A stretch of DNA of 64,000 bases from Prevotella sp. (GCA_017960525.1 JAGCZA010000058.1:23172-87171), one strand, 5' to 3'. Shown: positions 8,325 through 17,238, counted from the first letter of the stretch. Translations and numbers: made by a program. Notes: generated from the sequence alone by a model not told the origin.

Positions 8325-9059
8325 TTAGTACTTTATTCTGAAATAGTCGAGGGCTGCTTTGTAGTGGTCTTGTGCCGTCAGGCAGGTGTCGGTCAGGTAG
8401 CCGTCGATGTGGCCCCATTCGCGGAGGCCTCGGTAATAGAACATCTTCAGTTCGTCGGTGATAATGAAGGGGACGATGGCACTCCTGAGACATTCCTTGA
8501 ACATCACGAGCCGACCTACGCGGCCATTGCCATCCTGGAAAGGGTGAATCTTCTCGAAACGCACGTGCAGGTCGAGAATGTCTTCCAATGTGTGGGTCTT
8601 CTTGGCATTATATTCCCTGAGAAGTCGGCCCATACACTCGCTGACCAACTCTGGCTCACACGTCGCTTCGCCGCCCACTTCGTTGGGTAAACGCTTATAT
8701 TCACTTACGGAAAACCAATCTTTGCGACTGTCCGACGTTCCTGTCTTCAGTATGCCGTGAAGTTGCTTGACCAGTTCTTCGGTCAAAGGTTCCTCGGCTT
8801 TGTCTATAATCAGGTCGATGCAGCGGAAGTGGTTCACCGTCTCCACGATATCGTTCACATTGACAGATTCACCTTCGGCCACACCGATGGTGTTGGTCTC
8901 GAAGATGTAGCGCGTCTGCTCAAGAGTCAGCCTGCTGCCTTCGATGTGGTTGGAGTTGTAGGTCAGGTCTATCTGCGTCTTGTGATAGATGCCGCCCTTC
9001 ATCCCCATCTTCTTCTGTTCTCGGAGAGCATCGAGCAGTGATTGGTTGGTATTTGCCAT
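8325..9059 (-). CDS. Fic-domain protein with N-terminal inhibitory motif
   Basis: 244 aa. The active loop HPFQDGNGRVGR matches the full Fic motif HxFx(D/E)GNGRxxR, so AMPylation (or another NMP transfer) is plausible. SNHIEG near residues 36-41 fits the (S/T)xxxE(G/N) inhibitory helix of class II Fic proteins. The ATG at 9059 is preferred because the TATCTTTG box (9078-9085) overlaps the upstream in-frame start at 9080. It is the first gene of the island transcript and is followed by the restriction-modification gene after 17 bases. Its target is unknown. Confidence 0.9.
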   Translation of the reverse strand: MANTNQSLLDALREQKKMGMKGGIYHKTQIDLTYNSNHIEGSRLTLEQTRYIFETNTIGVAEGESVNVNDIVETVNHFRCIDLIIDKAEEPLTEELVKQLHGILKTGTSDSRKDWFSVSEYKRLPNEVGGEATCEPELVSECMGRLLREYNAKKTHTLEDILDLHVRFEKIHPFQDGNGRVGRLVMFKECLRSAIVPFIITDELKMFYYRGLREWGHIDGYLTDTCLTAQDHYKAALDYFRIKY

Positions 9060-9077
9060 AGTTCTGGATTCTTTGTG

Positions 9078-9085
9078 CAAAGATA
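9078..9085 (-). promoter_or_regulatory. TAnnTTTG promoter box (TATCTTTG) of fic
   Basis: TATCTTTG followed by GCAC on the minus strand, 18 bases before the fic ATG. It probably drives fic, the MmeI-type gene and the kinase-like gene. Confidence 0.7.
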
Positions 9086-9187
9086 CTCATTTTAATTGAG
9101 TTTCGGTTGCTTTAAAGGCTAAAAAAGTTAAATCTTAACGGAATTTAGGTGAATTGTATGGGTTGGTTACGGGATACGTGACGCTTA

Positions 9188-9216
9188 GTCCGTCCAAACG
9201 GGGGGAATGGACGGAC
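9188..9216. repeat. Inverted repeat GTCCGTCC/GGACGGAC
   Basis: Perfect 8-bp arms (9188-9195 and 9209-9216) around a 13-base loop in the gap between fic and the DUF4861 gene. The arms resemble the TTTGGACGAACCAAA family at 21234 and 42705, and may be a diverged member. Confidence 0.45.
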
Positions 9217-9258
9217 CAAACGGAGTGAGAGGGCGAAGGTAAAGTTAAAACAATGACA

Positions 9259-9321
9259 ATGATTGTTAAATCAAAGGCAATGAATGATAAATCAAAGGCA
9301 TTGAATGATAAATCAAAGGCA
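9259..9321. repeat. Tandem repeat, three 21-bp units
   Basis: Three consecutive 21-bp units of the form (A/T)TGAATGATAAATCAAAGGC with little divergence. Flanks begin with AAAGTTAAAACAATGACA. A related array with the same flank is at 57027-57089. The 276-base gap between fic and DUF4861 holds only this array and the 9188 hairpin; no gene is seen. Confidence 0.75.
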
Positions 9322-9356
9322 TTGTTTTATGTTTTTCTGACTTGGGGGTGCTCTTT

Positions 9357-10595
9357 CTATTTCACGATGCTGACCACTACGGGCTGGTCCACCTCACGGC
9401 GCCACTGGCGGAGCCAGGCAAACCACTCGTCGGCGGAATGGAAGCCAAACTCCTCATTGGCAGAGCAATAGGCCACCTTGTAGGCCATCTGGCGGCCTGC
9501 CACTTTGACGACGTAGGCGTAGTTGTCCTTGTTCGCCGGCTCCTCGCTGACGATGTTTTTCTGCGGCACACAGACGGCAAGGCCCACCGTCTCACGCTTC
9601 CACTTCAGGGTGTCGGTGGCCGGGTAGTCGGTGCCCCAGCAGGCACGCAGACCCTTCTTGTCGGAAAACTCCACCGAGCCTTTCACGTTGATGATGCCTG
9701 TGGAGAAACGGTAGTTGTCGGCATTGCGGTTGAAAAGCACGTCGACATCGGTATCGCGGTGGCCGGCATACTGCGTGTAGCGCAGGGTCATATTGACAGG
9801 CTGTGGGGTGGTGGAACTGACAATCTGCGGGGCCTGCCAGCCTCGGTCAATGACCTCGACGATGGTGCGCAACGGCCCGTAGGAGACAACGCGCTGGGTG
9901 CGGCTGCGCACAGGTTCAATCATCGTGGGCTGCTGGCCATCCCATCCTCGGAAAGCGCCCAGACCGAAGGTGTTGCCCACCCAGAGCACATCGTCGCCAT
10001 AGCCCTGTTGCTTTTGCTCGTCGCTCGTATAGAACTGAGTGTCTTTAAGTTCCAGTCGTTTCTTGAACTTTCCGTAGAGGTCGAGCGTCTGCCGCTGGTC
10101 GAAGTAGATGCGTATGCCGTTCAGTTCGCTCTCGAAGTCGACGCCGTGGTGGTGCTGCAGATTGTATGAGTAGGCGCAGTCGCCGCGTGCGGTGATGGCC
10201 TCTATGAAGTTGTTCTGCTTGTTTTTCTCTTTCACATTCTTGTTGCCCATCACCATTTCGGCATAGACGCGGGCAGGGTAGGGGCGTGGCTCGCCTTCGG
10301 CATAGAGCGTGACGGTGTACTGCTTCGTCTCGCGGGCCTTCAGGTCGGCCAGGAAGCAGAGTTCGTCGAACTGCTCGTCCTGGTCGAGGTCGTCCAACTG
10401 GCAGGGCACCTCCTTTCCGTCAAGGGTGACGAGTGCCGACCGCACGTCGATGTGTCGCAACTGCGGCAGGTCTATGACTACCGGCTGGTCGGTGCGTGGT
10501 GTGTTCAGTGGGTTCTTGACGCTGACCTTGACGGTCTGTTGGCTGCTGGCCGATAGGGCACAGCAAAGGGGAAGAATCAGTGATAATAGTCTCAT
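9357..10595 (-). CDS. Exported DUF4861-domain protein
   Basis: 412 aa from the ATG at 10595, which gives a clean signal peptide (MRLLSLILPLCCALSASS) and sits just after a TAATTTTG box. The body matches DUF4861: an N-terminal beta-rich part (VVIDLPQL, LVTLDGKEVPCQLDDLD), then HHHGVDFESELNGIRIYFD and the C-terminal EEFGFHSADEWFAWLRQW. The family is frequent in Bacteroidota polysaccharide loci and is thought to act on sugars, but no SusC/D pair is nearby. Function not assigned. Confidence 0.75.
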   Translation of the reverse strand: MRLLSLILPLCCALSASSQQTVKVSVKNPLNTPRTDQPVVIDLPQLRHIDVRSALVTLDGKEVPCQLDDLDQDEQFDELCFLADLKARETKQYTVTLYAEGEPRPYPARVYAEMVMGNKNVKEKNKQNNFIEAITARGDCAYSYNLQHHHGVDFESELNGIRIYFDQRQTLDLYGKFKKRLELKDTQFYTSDEQKQQGYGDDVLWVGNTFGLGAFRGWDGQQPTMIEPVRSRTQRVVSYGPLRTIVEVIDRGWQAPQIVSSTTPQPVNMTLRYTQYAGHRDTDVDVLFNRNADNYRFSTGIINVKGSVEFSDKKGLRACWGTDYPATDTLKWKRETVGLAVCVPQKNIVSEEPANKDNYAYVVKVAGRQMAYKVAYCSANEEFGFHSADEWFAWLRQWRREVDQPVVVSIVK

Positions 10596-10616
10596 GGCTT
10601 TTGCGTTTGTTTTCCA

Positions 10617-10624
10617 CAAAATTA
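10617..10624 (-). promoter_or_regulatory. TAnnTTTG promoter box (TAATTTTG) of the DUF4861 gene
   Basis: TAATTTTG on the minus strand, 21 bases before the DUF4861 ATG. It forms a divergent pair with the box at 10698. Confidence 0.65.
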
Positions 10625-10697
10625 CGTAAAAGCGAAGAAAATGCATTTATCGTTAAAAAAAATTAGGTTAAAATTTGGATAATTCAAGTTTTTTTAG

Positions 10698-10705
10698 TAA
10701 TTTTG
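10698..10705 (+). promoter_or_regulatory. TAnnTTTG promoter box (TAATTTTG) of the GldB-like gene
   Basis: TAATTTTGCACCC on the plus strand. It lies inside the longer open frame starting at 10703, which excludes that start and points to ATG 10721. Confidence 0.7.
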
Positions 10706-10720
10706 CACCCGAATTTAACA

Positions 10721-11506
10721 ATGGGAAACAATCCAAGGGTGAAAAGAACGTACCTCATATTGCTCTTATCGATGGCTGTCTGCCTCGGTTGCCAATGGCA
10801 TTTGCGGCCGGCAAGCGACGCCGAGGACGACAGGCGCGTGAGCATTGTGCGCTACGACCGCATCGAACATCTCTATCTGACGACAGCGGACTTTGCCGCC
10901 CTGCAACAGATGAAGACGGTCTATCCCATGCAGACGCGTATGCTCATAGAGAATGTGCTCAAACTGGGGCGCGTAGACGAGAGCGACATCAACTCCCGCT
11001 TCCTGCTATTCTTCCAGGACAGCACGCTCCAGGCCATGATGGGCGACGTGGAGCGGCAATACGCCAACACCGACGACCTGGACGCCCAACTGACCGAGTC
11101 GTTCAGGCGGTTGAGCGAGTTGCTGCCCGGCATCGAGTTCCCCAGCGTCTACACGCAAATCGGTTCGCTTGACCAGAGCATCATCGTGGGCAAGGGCCTG
11201 CTGGGCATTTCGCTCGACAAATACCTGGGAAGCAACCATCCGCTCTATCTGCGCTTCGGCTACACCGAGGAGCAGCGCGCCATGATGACCCGCCAGTATA
11301 TCGTGCCCGACTGCCTGGGCTTCTTCCTGATGAGCCTGTTCCCCCTCCCTGAAGGTGAAGAGGAGGACCACGTGGCCCGCATCCAATATGTCGTGAACCA
11401 GGTCATGGGACGCAAGGTGTTCGACAGAAACGAAGTGGCGCATGTAGAGAATTACATGCGCCAGCACCCTGAGACTTCCGTCGAATCCCTGCTCAGTATG
11501 CGCTGA
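10721..11506 (+). CDS. GldB-like lipoprotein
   Basis: 261 aa. The lipoprotein signal peptide ends at LGC (Cys24). The mature part has the arrangement seen in GldB and its relatives: an early SIVRYDRIEHLYL, a central GLLGISLDKYLGSNHPLY, then RQYIVPDCLGFFLM. GldB is needed for gliding in Flavobacteria. In non-gliding Prevotella-like bacteria the homologue's role is not known to me. The gene is convergent with DUF5606, with a 20-base gap. Confidence 0.6.
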   Translation: MGNNPRVKRTYLILLLSMAVCLGCQWHLRPASDAEDDRRVSIVRYDRIEHLYLTTADFAALQQMKTVYPMQTRMLIENVLKLGRVDESDINSRFLLFFQDSTLQAMMGDVERQYANTDDLDAQLTESFRRLSELLPGIEFPSVYTQIGSLDQSIIVGKGLLGISLDKYLGSNHPLYLRFGYTEEQRAMMTRQYIVPDCLGFFLMSLFPLPEGEEEDHVARIQYVVNQVMGRKVFDRNEVAHVENYMRQHPETSVESLLSMR

Positions 11507-11526
11507 ACAGGGATTGTTCTTTCGGT

Positions 11527-11979
11527 TTATTCTGCTTTCTTTTCCTCGCGGTCGGCGATGTTGTCGCCTTCGGTGGGCTTCATTTCCTCCTTGAAGTTGG
11601 TGATGCCGTTTTCCACAAGGATGTTGTACCACTGGAGGAGTTTTTTGATGTCACTGGTGTGCACGCGGTCGCGGTCGAAGTTGGGCAGCACTTTGGCGAA
11701 ATAATCCCTCAACTCGTCGCCGCCGGCCTTCTTCGGGTCAAGGCTGGCCTTTGCCCCTTTCTCCAGCGTCTTCAGGCTTTCCAGCACGTCCATCAGGGGC
11801 ACGTCTTCGCTGTCGGTGAACATGGCAATGTCGGCCAGCGAGGTGATGCGGTCGGTGCCAAAGGCCGGCTGGCGCTTGTGTGCGGCGTCGAGCGACTCGA
11901 CGATGAGACTGTTCTTGCCGCGAGAAATGAGTTTGTAGAGTCCGGGCTTGCCGGAGATAGATAAGATGGTCTGTTGCAT
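11527..11979 (-). CDS. DUF5606-family conserved protein
   Basis: 150 aa. The start QQTILSISGKPGLYKLISRG and the central ELRDYFAKVLPNFDRDRVHTSDIKKLLQWY are diagnostic of DUF5606, conserved across Bacteroidota. The tail is acidic and low-complexity (about 128-150). Function unknown. It closes the nusB-yajC-ybbR-coaE run, 42 bases after coaE. Confidence 0.8.
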   Translation of the reverse strand: MQQTILSISGKPGLYKLISRGKNSLIVESLDAAHKRQPAFGTDRITSLADIAMFTDSEDVPLMDVLESLKTLEKGAKASLDPKKAGGDELRDYFAKVLPNFDRDRVHTSDIKKLLQWYNILVENGITNFKEEMKPTEGDNIADREEKKAE

Positions 11980-12021
11980 TTTCGTAATGATTTTTGGTAT
12001 TTTAATTCTTTGGTTATTGTT

Positions 12022-12600
12022 TCAAATTGCGTCTCCTGCGCCGACAGATTGGAGCAGGGCGTCTATCTGGTCATTGAGCGGCGTGGCGCCGTCGTTGACA
12101 ATCTCGAAGTCGGCCTTCTGCCTGACAAGTTCCTGCGGCCATTGGCGGTTGAGCCACTGGCGGGCTTTCTCGGCCGTGATGCCGTCGCGACGGACAATGC
12201 GGTCAATCCTTACCTCGTCGGGGGCGGTGACTACCACCACTTTGTCCACCAGACGGTCAAGTCCCGACTCGTAGAGGATAGCGCTCTCCACCCATTGCTG
12301 TCCGCTCTGAAGGAAGTCGTCGAACACGGCGGGGTGCACGATGGCGTCGATGGCCTGGGCATTGTCTTCCGAAGCAAGCAGGAACTGGGCCACCGCCGCC
12401 TTGTTGAGTTGCTGGCCATTGGCCGAATCGTAGGCCTGCGGGCCAATCAGTTCGGTCAGTTGCTGCCTGAGCCTCGGCGACGTGCGCATCAGTCTCTTGG
12501 CGGCGGCATCGCAGTCGTAAACCTCAATGCCGTGTCTGGCCAGCAGTCTGCAAACGTAACTTTTCCCGCTGCCAATGCCTCCTGTAATGCCAATTCTCAT
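12022..12600 (-). CDS. coaE: Dephospho-CoA kinase
   Basis: 192 aa. The P-loop GITGGIGSGKSYV is at the N-terminus, with YDCDAAAKRLM and YESGLDRLVDKVVVVTAP as expected for CoaE. It phosphorylates the 3'-OH of dephospho-CoA, the last step of CoA synthesis. The frame is open upstream to 12693, but the ATG at 12600 is the conserved start and overlaps the ybbR stop (ATGA). Confidence 0.95.
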   Translation of the reverse strand: MRIGITGGIGSGKSYVCRLLARHGIEVYDCDAAAKRLMRTSPRLRQQLTELIGPQAYDSANGQQLNKAAVAQFLLASEDNAQAIDAIVHPAVFDDFLQSGQQWVESAILYESGLDRLVDKVVVVTAPDEVRIDRIVRRDGITAEKARQWLNRQWPQELVRQKADFEIVNDGATPLNDQIDALLQSVGAGDAI

Positions 12601-13580
12601 TTTGATGTATTCTCTATGAGATAGTCCACTTCCTTCACGCTCAGCCTGGCGTTGGACACGCCTTCGGGCACACGCCTGATCCAAATGCCGCACTTCGACG
12701 ATGTGCTCTGGGAGAACTCAAAGTAGTTGGCCACCACTTGGAAGTCTTCCGCATCGATGGCCTGGTAGTTTTTCATACCCGTGACGCATTTCACCGAGAC
12801 TTTAGCCGGGAAAGTGCGCAGTTTCTTCCCTTCGGGCATATTGATGCCCTCAATGGGTATGTCATTGATTTCCACCTCTGTCAGCACGTCGGTGGTGAAA
12901 CTGATGTTCACTTGGTCTGGAACCATCTTGGCACCCACTATGGGCTGCAGCCGGGCCACGACGCTGAGTGTGTCGGTCAGGTCGGGATAGTTGAGTTCTT
13001 CGGTGTAGGCCACCCTGATAGTGTCCAGCATCGTCTTCGTGGCGTAGATGGTGACGCTGTCGGGCGAGTACTTGGTGGAAGAAATGTAGTAGAGTTGCTG
13101 TGGCGTGACCTTTCCCGTCCATTTCACGGGAATCTTTTTTGACTCACCATAATTATAATAGAACTTGAGCCTTTCGGGCTTCACGGCCACCAACTTGGCT
13201 GATGCGGGCAATGCCGAAATGGCCATTTTCCGCAAATCGGTGGTGCCGACGGTGCCCGTTCCCTTGCCGTCGGCAAAGCGCTTGAACTCTATATTGATCG
13301 GCCGCTGCACCTGTCCGTAAACAAAGGAGATGATGTTGAAACCCTTGTCGCTGACGGTGACGCGCAGCGTGTCGGTCTCGCTGGAAGTGAGCACCACGTT
13401 CTGGGGGATGCGCGTATATCTGACCACAATCCTGACCTCCTGCTCATACACTTCGTTGAGGGTAGTCATCAGCCAGAATACGCCGGCCAGGGCAAAGAAA
13501 AAGAGAAAAGCCAGCAGTTCCCTGTTAGTGCGGCTGAACAGGAAATCGCTGACTTTGCTATATATGTCTCTGAGACTCAA
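12597..13580 (-). CDS. YbbR-domain protein with one membrane helix
   Basis: 327 aa. A short cytoplasmic N-terminus is followed by one membrane segment (about 22-38, LLAFLFFFALAGVFWLM) and then repeated YbbR-like beta domains (for example IRVVYTRIPQNVVL-type strands and VTPQQLYYISS). In other phyla YbbR proteins regulate c-di-AMP cyclase; that function is not shown here. The apparent start codon is TTG at 13580; the next in-frame ATG falls inside the helix. The gene overlaps coaE and follows yajC by 9 bases. Confidence 0.8.
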   Translation of the reverse strand: MSLRDIYSKVSDFLFSRTNRELLAFLFFFALAGVFWLMTTLNEVYEQEVRIVVRYTRIPQNVVLTSSETDTLRVTVSDKGFNIISFVYGQVQRPINIEFKRFADGKGTGTVGTTDLRKMAISALPASAKLVAVKPERLKFYYNYGESKKIPVKWTGKVTPQQLYYISSTKYSPDSVTIYATKTMLDTIRVAYTEELNYPDLTDTLSVVARLQPIVGAKMVPDQVNISFTTDVLTEVEINDIPIEGINMPEGKKLRTFPAKVSVKCVTGMKNYQAIDAEDFQVVANYFEFSQSTSSKCGIWIRRVPEGVSNARLSVKEVDYLIENTSK

Positions 13581-13589
13581 CGACTCTCT

Positions 13590-13910
13590 TTATTTCTGGA
13601 TGTTAGTGCTGGCCATATCCTTGTACACATAGCCTTTGTCGACCGTGACGACCACGTCACGGGCTATCTTCACGTCGACGGTGTTGCGCGCCAGGTCGAT
13701 GCTCTTCACGGTGCCGTAGATGCCGCCGCCTGTGACCACCTGCGTGCCCTCAGTCAGTTCGTTCTGGAACTTCTGTATCTCTTTCTGCCGCTTCTGCTGC
13801 GGGCGAATCATAAAGAAATACGTGATGGCAAAGATGGCCACCAACATCAGGAGCATCATTCCGCTTCCTCCGCCTGCTCCTGCCTGGGCGGCCAATACAA
13901 TGTTTGTCAT
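13590..13910 (-). CDS. yajC: Preprotein translocase subunit YajC
   Basis: 106 aa. One membrane helix (about 18-36, GMMLLMLVAIFAITYFFMI) is followed by RPQQKRQKEIQKFQNEL and the TQVVTGGGIYGTVKSID core, the hallmark of YajC. It associates with SecDF in the inner membrane. It lies 14 bases downstream of nusB, a common order in Bacteroidota. Confidence 0.93.
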   Translation of the reverse strand: MTNIVLAAQAGAGGGSGMMLLMLVAIFAITYFFMIRPQQKRQKEIQKFQNELTEGTQVVTGGGIYGTVKSIDLARNTVDVKIARDVVVTVDKGYVYKDMASTNIQK

Positions 13911-13924
13911 AATTTGCTGGTTGT

Positions 13925-14875
13925 TTATTCGTTATTGTTGTCTTTTGTCTTCAATTGCTTCATCATCCTTCCTGTTTCGACCAGGTAATGGGCGATGGCA
14001 TCGAGCATACCGTTGACGTAGGCGCTGCTTCGGGGGGTGGAGTAGCACTTGGCCAGTTCGATATATTCGTTGATGGTCACATTGACGGGGATGCTGGGGA
14101 AAGTGAGCATCTCGGCAATGGCAATCTGCATAATAATGATGTCCATAAAGGCCAAACGGGAGAAGTCCCAGTTGCGTGAAGCCTCGCTCATCAGCCTCTG
14201 ATACTCGTCGTCGTGCATAATGGTGGCCCTGAACAGGCGGCGGGCATAGTCCTGCTCCTCCTGTGTGTCGTATTCGGGCAGCAGTTCCTGGCCTGGGCCG
14301 TTGCTCTCCTCAAAACGCTTGATGGTCTTCAGCACAAAGGTGTCCACCACCTCCTTATCGTCGTTCCAATAGAGGCTCTGCTCCTCAAGAATGGCGTCCA
14401 GGTCGGCATTGTCCTGAATGAGCGTCTTGTACAGTTTGCGCCACAGTTCCCTGTCGGCATTGTAACTGTCGTCGCTGCTCTCCATATAGTCCTTGAATAT
14501 CTGGCTCTGCTCAATCTGGTTCAACAGACGGCCCACGAACTCCGGCTCGTCGGCCCAGGTGTGCTTCTGCGTGCTAATAAAGTCATTGAGTTGCTTGTTG
14601 CCTTCCAACTGGAGGGCAAATCTGTTGAAAGCGAACTTTTGCGATGGTTCTTTCGTCCCTTCTCTTCGTGCCTTGGCCATCAACAAGTCGTGCCTGCGAC
14701 GTGCTTCCTTGGTGACAGCCACAATGAGGGCAAGGAGTTTGTTATAAAGGTCGTATGCCTTTGAGAGGCTGAAGAAGAGTTCTTTTTCGGCTGCGTCTAT
14801 GTTCTTGTTGCCGTTTTGGTAGTAGGCGTATGTCAGTTGAACAATCTTAATCCTTATGATTTCCCTGTTAATCAT
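13925..14875 (-). CDS. nusB: Transcription antitermination factor NusB (long Bacteroidota form)
   Basis: 316 aa, about twice the E. coli length, as usual in Bacteroidota. The conserved NusB fold is at the C-terminus (about 205-305), with RRLFRATIMHDDEYQRLM, FSRLAFMDIIIMQIAIAEML and VNVTINEYIELAKCYSTP. The N-terminal half carries an extra helical domain. NusB with NusE loads on boxA of rRNA leaders. ATG 14875 is chosen because the upstream frame starts with TTG. A TAATTTTG box is at 14915. Confidence 0.92.
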   Translation of the reverse strand: MINREIIRIKIVQLTYAYYQNGNKNIDAAEKELFFSLSKAYDLYNKLLALIVAVTKEARRRHDLLMAKARREGTKEPSQKFAFNRFALQLEGNKQLNDFISTQKHTWADEPEFVGRLLNQIEQSQIFKDYMESSDDSYNADRELWRKLYKTLIQDNADLDAILEEQSLYWNDDKEVVDTFVLKTIKRFEESNGPGQELLPEYDTQEEQDYARRLFRATIMHDDEYQRLMSEASRNWDFSRLAFMDIIIMQIAIAEMLTFPSIPVNVTINEYIELAKCYSTPRSSAYVNGMLDAIAHYLVETGRMMKQLKTKDNNNE

Positions 14876-14914
14876 TTTATGCAAGTCTCCTTAATTAATA
14901 ACTCGTTTGCGCTG

Positions 14915-14922
14915 CAAAATTA
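14915..14922 (-). promoter_or_regulatory. TAnnTTTG promoter box (TAATTTTG) of the nusB operon
   Basis: TAATTTTG followed by GCAG on the minus strand, 39 bases before the nusB ATG. It probably serves nusB through DUF5606. Confidence 0.65.
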
Positions 14923-15006
14923 TGAAAAATCCCCTAAATACACAAGAAAAACGTACTTTTTTTGAAAAATTATCATTTATAGTTTACGCATTATCAATTT
15001 ATTTCG

Positions 15007-15014
15007 TACCTTTG
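15007..15014 (+). promoter_or_regulatory. TAnnTTTG promoter box (TACCTTTG) of the rplY operon
   Basis: TACCTTTGCACCC on the plus strand, about 80 bases before the rplY ATG. This leaves a leader long enough for regulation, but I see no clear structure in it. Confidence 0.7.
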
Positions 15015-15096
15015 CACCCGCTTTTTTCGTGTGATGGCGAATTAAGTATAGTAATAATCACAAAACAACAACTTAATTTAGAGTAACACAAACGTT

Positions 15097-15696
15097 ATGA
15101 AAGAAATTGAAATCAATGGCCAGAAGCGCGAACTGACTGGCAAGAAAGCCTCTCGTCAGGTACGCAAAGAGGGTCTCGTACCCTGCAATCTCTATGGTGA
15201 AAAGAAAGATGCCAACGGACTGCCCGAGGCTCTGTCGTTTACTGTTCCCTTTGGCGAACTGCGCAAGGCCGTTTACACGCCACACGTTTATGTGGTTGTC
15301 CTTAACATTGATGGCACTCCCCACAAGGCTATCATCAAGGAGTTGCAGTTCCATCCCACAAGCGACGCTCTTATGCACGCTGACTTCTTCGAGGTGACCG
15401 ACACGAAGCCCATCACCGTGGGTATTCCCGTGAAGTTGAACGGTCTGGCACAAGGTGTGCGCGAAGGTGGTAAACTGAACCTGAGCATCCGCAAGATCGA
15501 TGTGACTGCCCCCTACAAGCAGATTCCTGAGATTCTCAACGTCGACGTCACCAACCTCGGACTTGGCAAGGCCATCAAGGTGGGCGACCTGCAGTTTGAG
15601 GGCCTCGAGTTGGCTACTCCCGCTCAGGTGGTGGTTTGCTCCGTGAAGGAGACACGCGCCTCGAAGTCGGCTGCTGCTGCCGCTGCTGAACAATAA
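15097..15696 (+). CDS. rplY: 50S ribosomal protein L25 (general stress protein Ctc form)
   Basis: 199 aa, the long two-domain form. The L25 5S-rRNA-binding domain (about 1-95) has the pattern [24 protein letters not shown]. The C-terminal Ctc beta domain (about 100-185) has [22 protein letters not shown]. The tail is Ala-rich. First gene of a run with pth (8-base gap) and the S4 protein. Confidence 0.96.
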   Translation: MKEIEINGQKRELTGKKASRQVRKEGLVPCNLYGEKKDANGLPEALSFTVPFGELRKAVYTPHVYVVVLNIDGTPHKAIIKELQFHPTSDALMHADFFEVTDTKPITVGIPVKLNGLAQGVREGGKLNLSIRKIDVTAPYKQIPEILNVDVTNLGLGKAIKVGDLQFEGLELATPAQVVVCSVKETRASKSAAAAAAEQ

Positions 15697-15704
15697 GCCT
15701 TGAT

Positions 15705-16316
15705 ATGGACAAGTATCTCATTGTAGGCTTGGGTAACGTCGGGCCAGACTACGAGGGTACCCGCCACAATACAGGATTTATGGTGTTGGACGCCTTCGCG
15801 AAGGCGTCCAATGCTGTTTTCAGCGACCGCCGTTACGGCTTCGTGGCCGAGACGTCGCTGAAAGGCCGCAAAGTGCTGCTGCTGAAACCCTCGACGTTTA
15901 TGAACCTCAGCGGCAACGCTGTGCGCTACTGGCTGCAAAAGGAGAATGTGGAGCAGGAGCGGCTGCTCGTTATCAGCGACGACGTGGCCCTTCCACTTGG
16001 GGCTTTCCGCCTGAAGGCCAACGGCTCCAATGGCGGCCACAACGGGCTGGGGCACATACAGCAACTCATTGGCCAGCAATATGCACGGCTGCGTATGGGA
16101 ATCGGTTCCGACTTCCCACACGGTTCCCAGGTAGATTGGGTATTGGGGCGTTTCTCACAGGAGGAACTTCAGGTGCTGGAACCACGGTTGGAGTTGGCAG
16201 CCGAAGTAGTCAAGAGTTTTGTGCTTGCCGGCATCGACATCACAATGAACCAGTACAACCGTCTCGGAAAAGCACCTGCTGCACCGCAGACACCAACTGA
16301 CACCACCGAAGTATGA
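15705..16316 (+). CDS. pth: Peptidyl-tRNA hydrolase
   Basis: 203 aa. It starts [22 protein letters not shown], the conserved Asn/His segment of Pth with the catalytic His in TRHNTGF. Further motifs are [13 protein letters not shown] and [11 protein letters not shown]. It recycles peptidyl-tRNA dropped from ribosomes. Its stop overlaps the ATG of the S4 gene (ATGA). A perfect 26-bp palindrome lies inside its coding sequence (15786-15811). Confidence 0.96.
   Translation: MDKYLIVGLGNVGPDYEGTRHNTGFMVLDAFAKASNAVFSDRRYGFVAETSLKGRKVLLLKPSTFMNLSGNAVRYWLQKENVEQERLLVISDDVALPLGAFRLKANGSNGGHNGLGHIQQLIGQQYARLRMGIGSDFPHGSQVDWVLGRFSQEELQVLEPRLELAAEVVKSFVLAGIDITMNQYNRLGKAPAAPQTPTDTTEV
15786..15811. repeat. 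Perfect 26-bp palindrome inside pth
   Basis: TTGGACGCCTTCG is followed directly by its exact reverse complement. It encodes [11 protein letters not shown] near residue 30 of Pth. The arms are GC-rich and there is no loop in the DNA. Confidence 0.85.
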
Positions 16317-16741
16317 GTGACGAAGCAAGGATAGACAAATGGCTGTGGGCAGCACGCATCTTCAAGACGCGTACCATTGCCGCCGATGCCTGCAAGAACG
16401 GGCGAGTGGCCGTGAACGGCATCAACGTGAAGCCGTCGCGCATGGTGAAAGTGGGCGATGAGGTGAGCGTGCGCAAGCCCCCCGTCACTTTTTCTTTCCG
16501 CATCATCAAGACCATCGAGCAGCGTGTGGGAGCCAAGATGTTGCCCGACATCTATGAGAACATAACAACTCCAGACCAATATGAACTGCTGGAAATGAAC
16601 CGAATCAGCGGTTTTGTGGACCGTGCGCGTGGTACGGGACGCCCCACAAAGAAAGACCGTCGCGCTATGGACGCCTTTGTCGGACCGTCGATGGAAGGTT
16701 TTGGCGGCTTCGACTTTGACAGTTGGGACGAGGAGGAATGA
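16313..16741 (+). CDS. S4-domain RNA-binding protein (Hsp15-like)
   Basis: 142 aa. The S4 domain is at the N-terminus ([19 protein letters not shown], then [22 protein letters not shown]), as in Hsp15, which binds dissociated 50S subunits carrying peptidyl-tRNA. Location next to pth fits that rescue role. The C-terminus has a basic stretch ([12 protein letters not shown]) and an acidic end. It overlaps pth by 4 bases. Confidence 0.85.
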   Translation: MSDEARIDKWLWAARIFKTRTIAADACKNGRVAVNGINVKPSRMVKVGDEVSVRKPPVTFSFRIIKTIEQRVGAKMLPDIYENITTPDQYELLEMNRISGFVDRARGTGRPTKKDRRAMDAFVGPSMEGFGGFDFDSWDEEE

Positions 16742-16773
16742 TGAATTGACAAACGAAAAGCGATTAGTGAACA

Positions 16774-17238
16774 ATGAATACCAGAAAAGAAGAAGGACTA
16801 CAGAACTTAGGCAAGAAGGTGGAGTATTCAACCAACTACGCCCCCGAAGTGCTTGAAACCTTCGAGAATTTACATCAAGAGAACGACTACTGGGTGCAGT
16901 TCAATTGCCCGGAGTTTACCTCCCTTTGCCCCATTACGGGCCAGCCCGACTTTGCCGAGATAAAGATTCTCTATCTGCCGGGAGAACGAATGGTGGAGAG
17001 CAAGAGCCTGAAACTCTACCTCTTCTCTTTCCGTAATCACGGCGATTTCCACGAGGACTGCGTGAACACCATTATGAAGGACCTGGTGCGCGTGATGAAT
17101 CCTAAATATATAGAAGTGGTGGGACTCTTCACACCGCGAGGCGGCATCAGCATCTATCCTTACGTGAACTATGGCCGTCCAGGCACAATATTCGAGCAGA
17201 TGGCAAAGCAACGCTTGATGTCCCACCATACTCTTTAA
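16774..17238 (+). CDS. queF: NADPH-dependent preQ0 reductase
   Basis: 154 aa, the short (type I) QueF. The catalytic Cys is in the [14 protein letters not shown] segment, and the QueF motif [20 protein letters not shown] is present. It reduces preQ0 to preQ1 for queuosine in tRNA. The queCDE genes are not in the window. The ATG is 32 bases after the S4 gene; no riboswitch space exists. Confidence 0.95.
   Translation: MNTRKEEGLQNLGKKVEYSTNYAPEVLETFENLHQENDYWVQFNCPEFTSLCPITGQPDFAEIKILYLPGERMVESKSLKLYLFSFRNHGDFHEDCVNTIMKDLVRVMNPKYIEVVGLFTPRGGISIYPYVNYGRPGTIFEQMAKQRLMSHHTL

Noticed and set aside
9259-9321. Possible CRISPR array
   Set aside because: Units are 21 bp and directly adjacent with no spacers; no cas genes in the window.
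9253-9471. 72-aa plus-strand frame starting in the 21-bp repeats
   Set aside because: It runs antisense into the DUF4861 gene, and only the repeat part recurs elsewhere; kept as a repeat, with the peptide option mentioned in the finding.
9342-10169. 275-aa open frame antisense to the DUF4861 gene
   Set aside because: The DUF4861 protein has a signal peptide and promoter; the antisense frame has neither.
12601-12693. N-terminal extension of coaE
   Set aside because: The conserved P-loop start is at ATG 12600, and the extension lies within the 3' end of ybbR.
16742-16773. preQ1 riboswitch before queF
   Set aside because: Only 32 bases separate queF from the S4 gene, too little for an aptamer, and no matching loop is seen.
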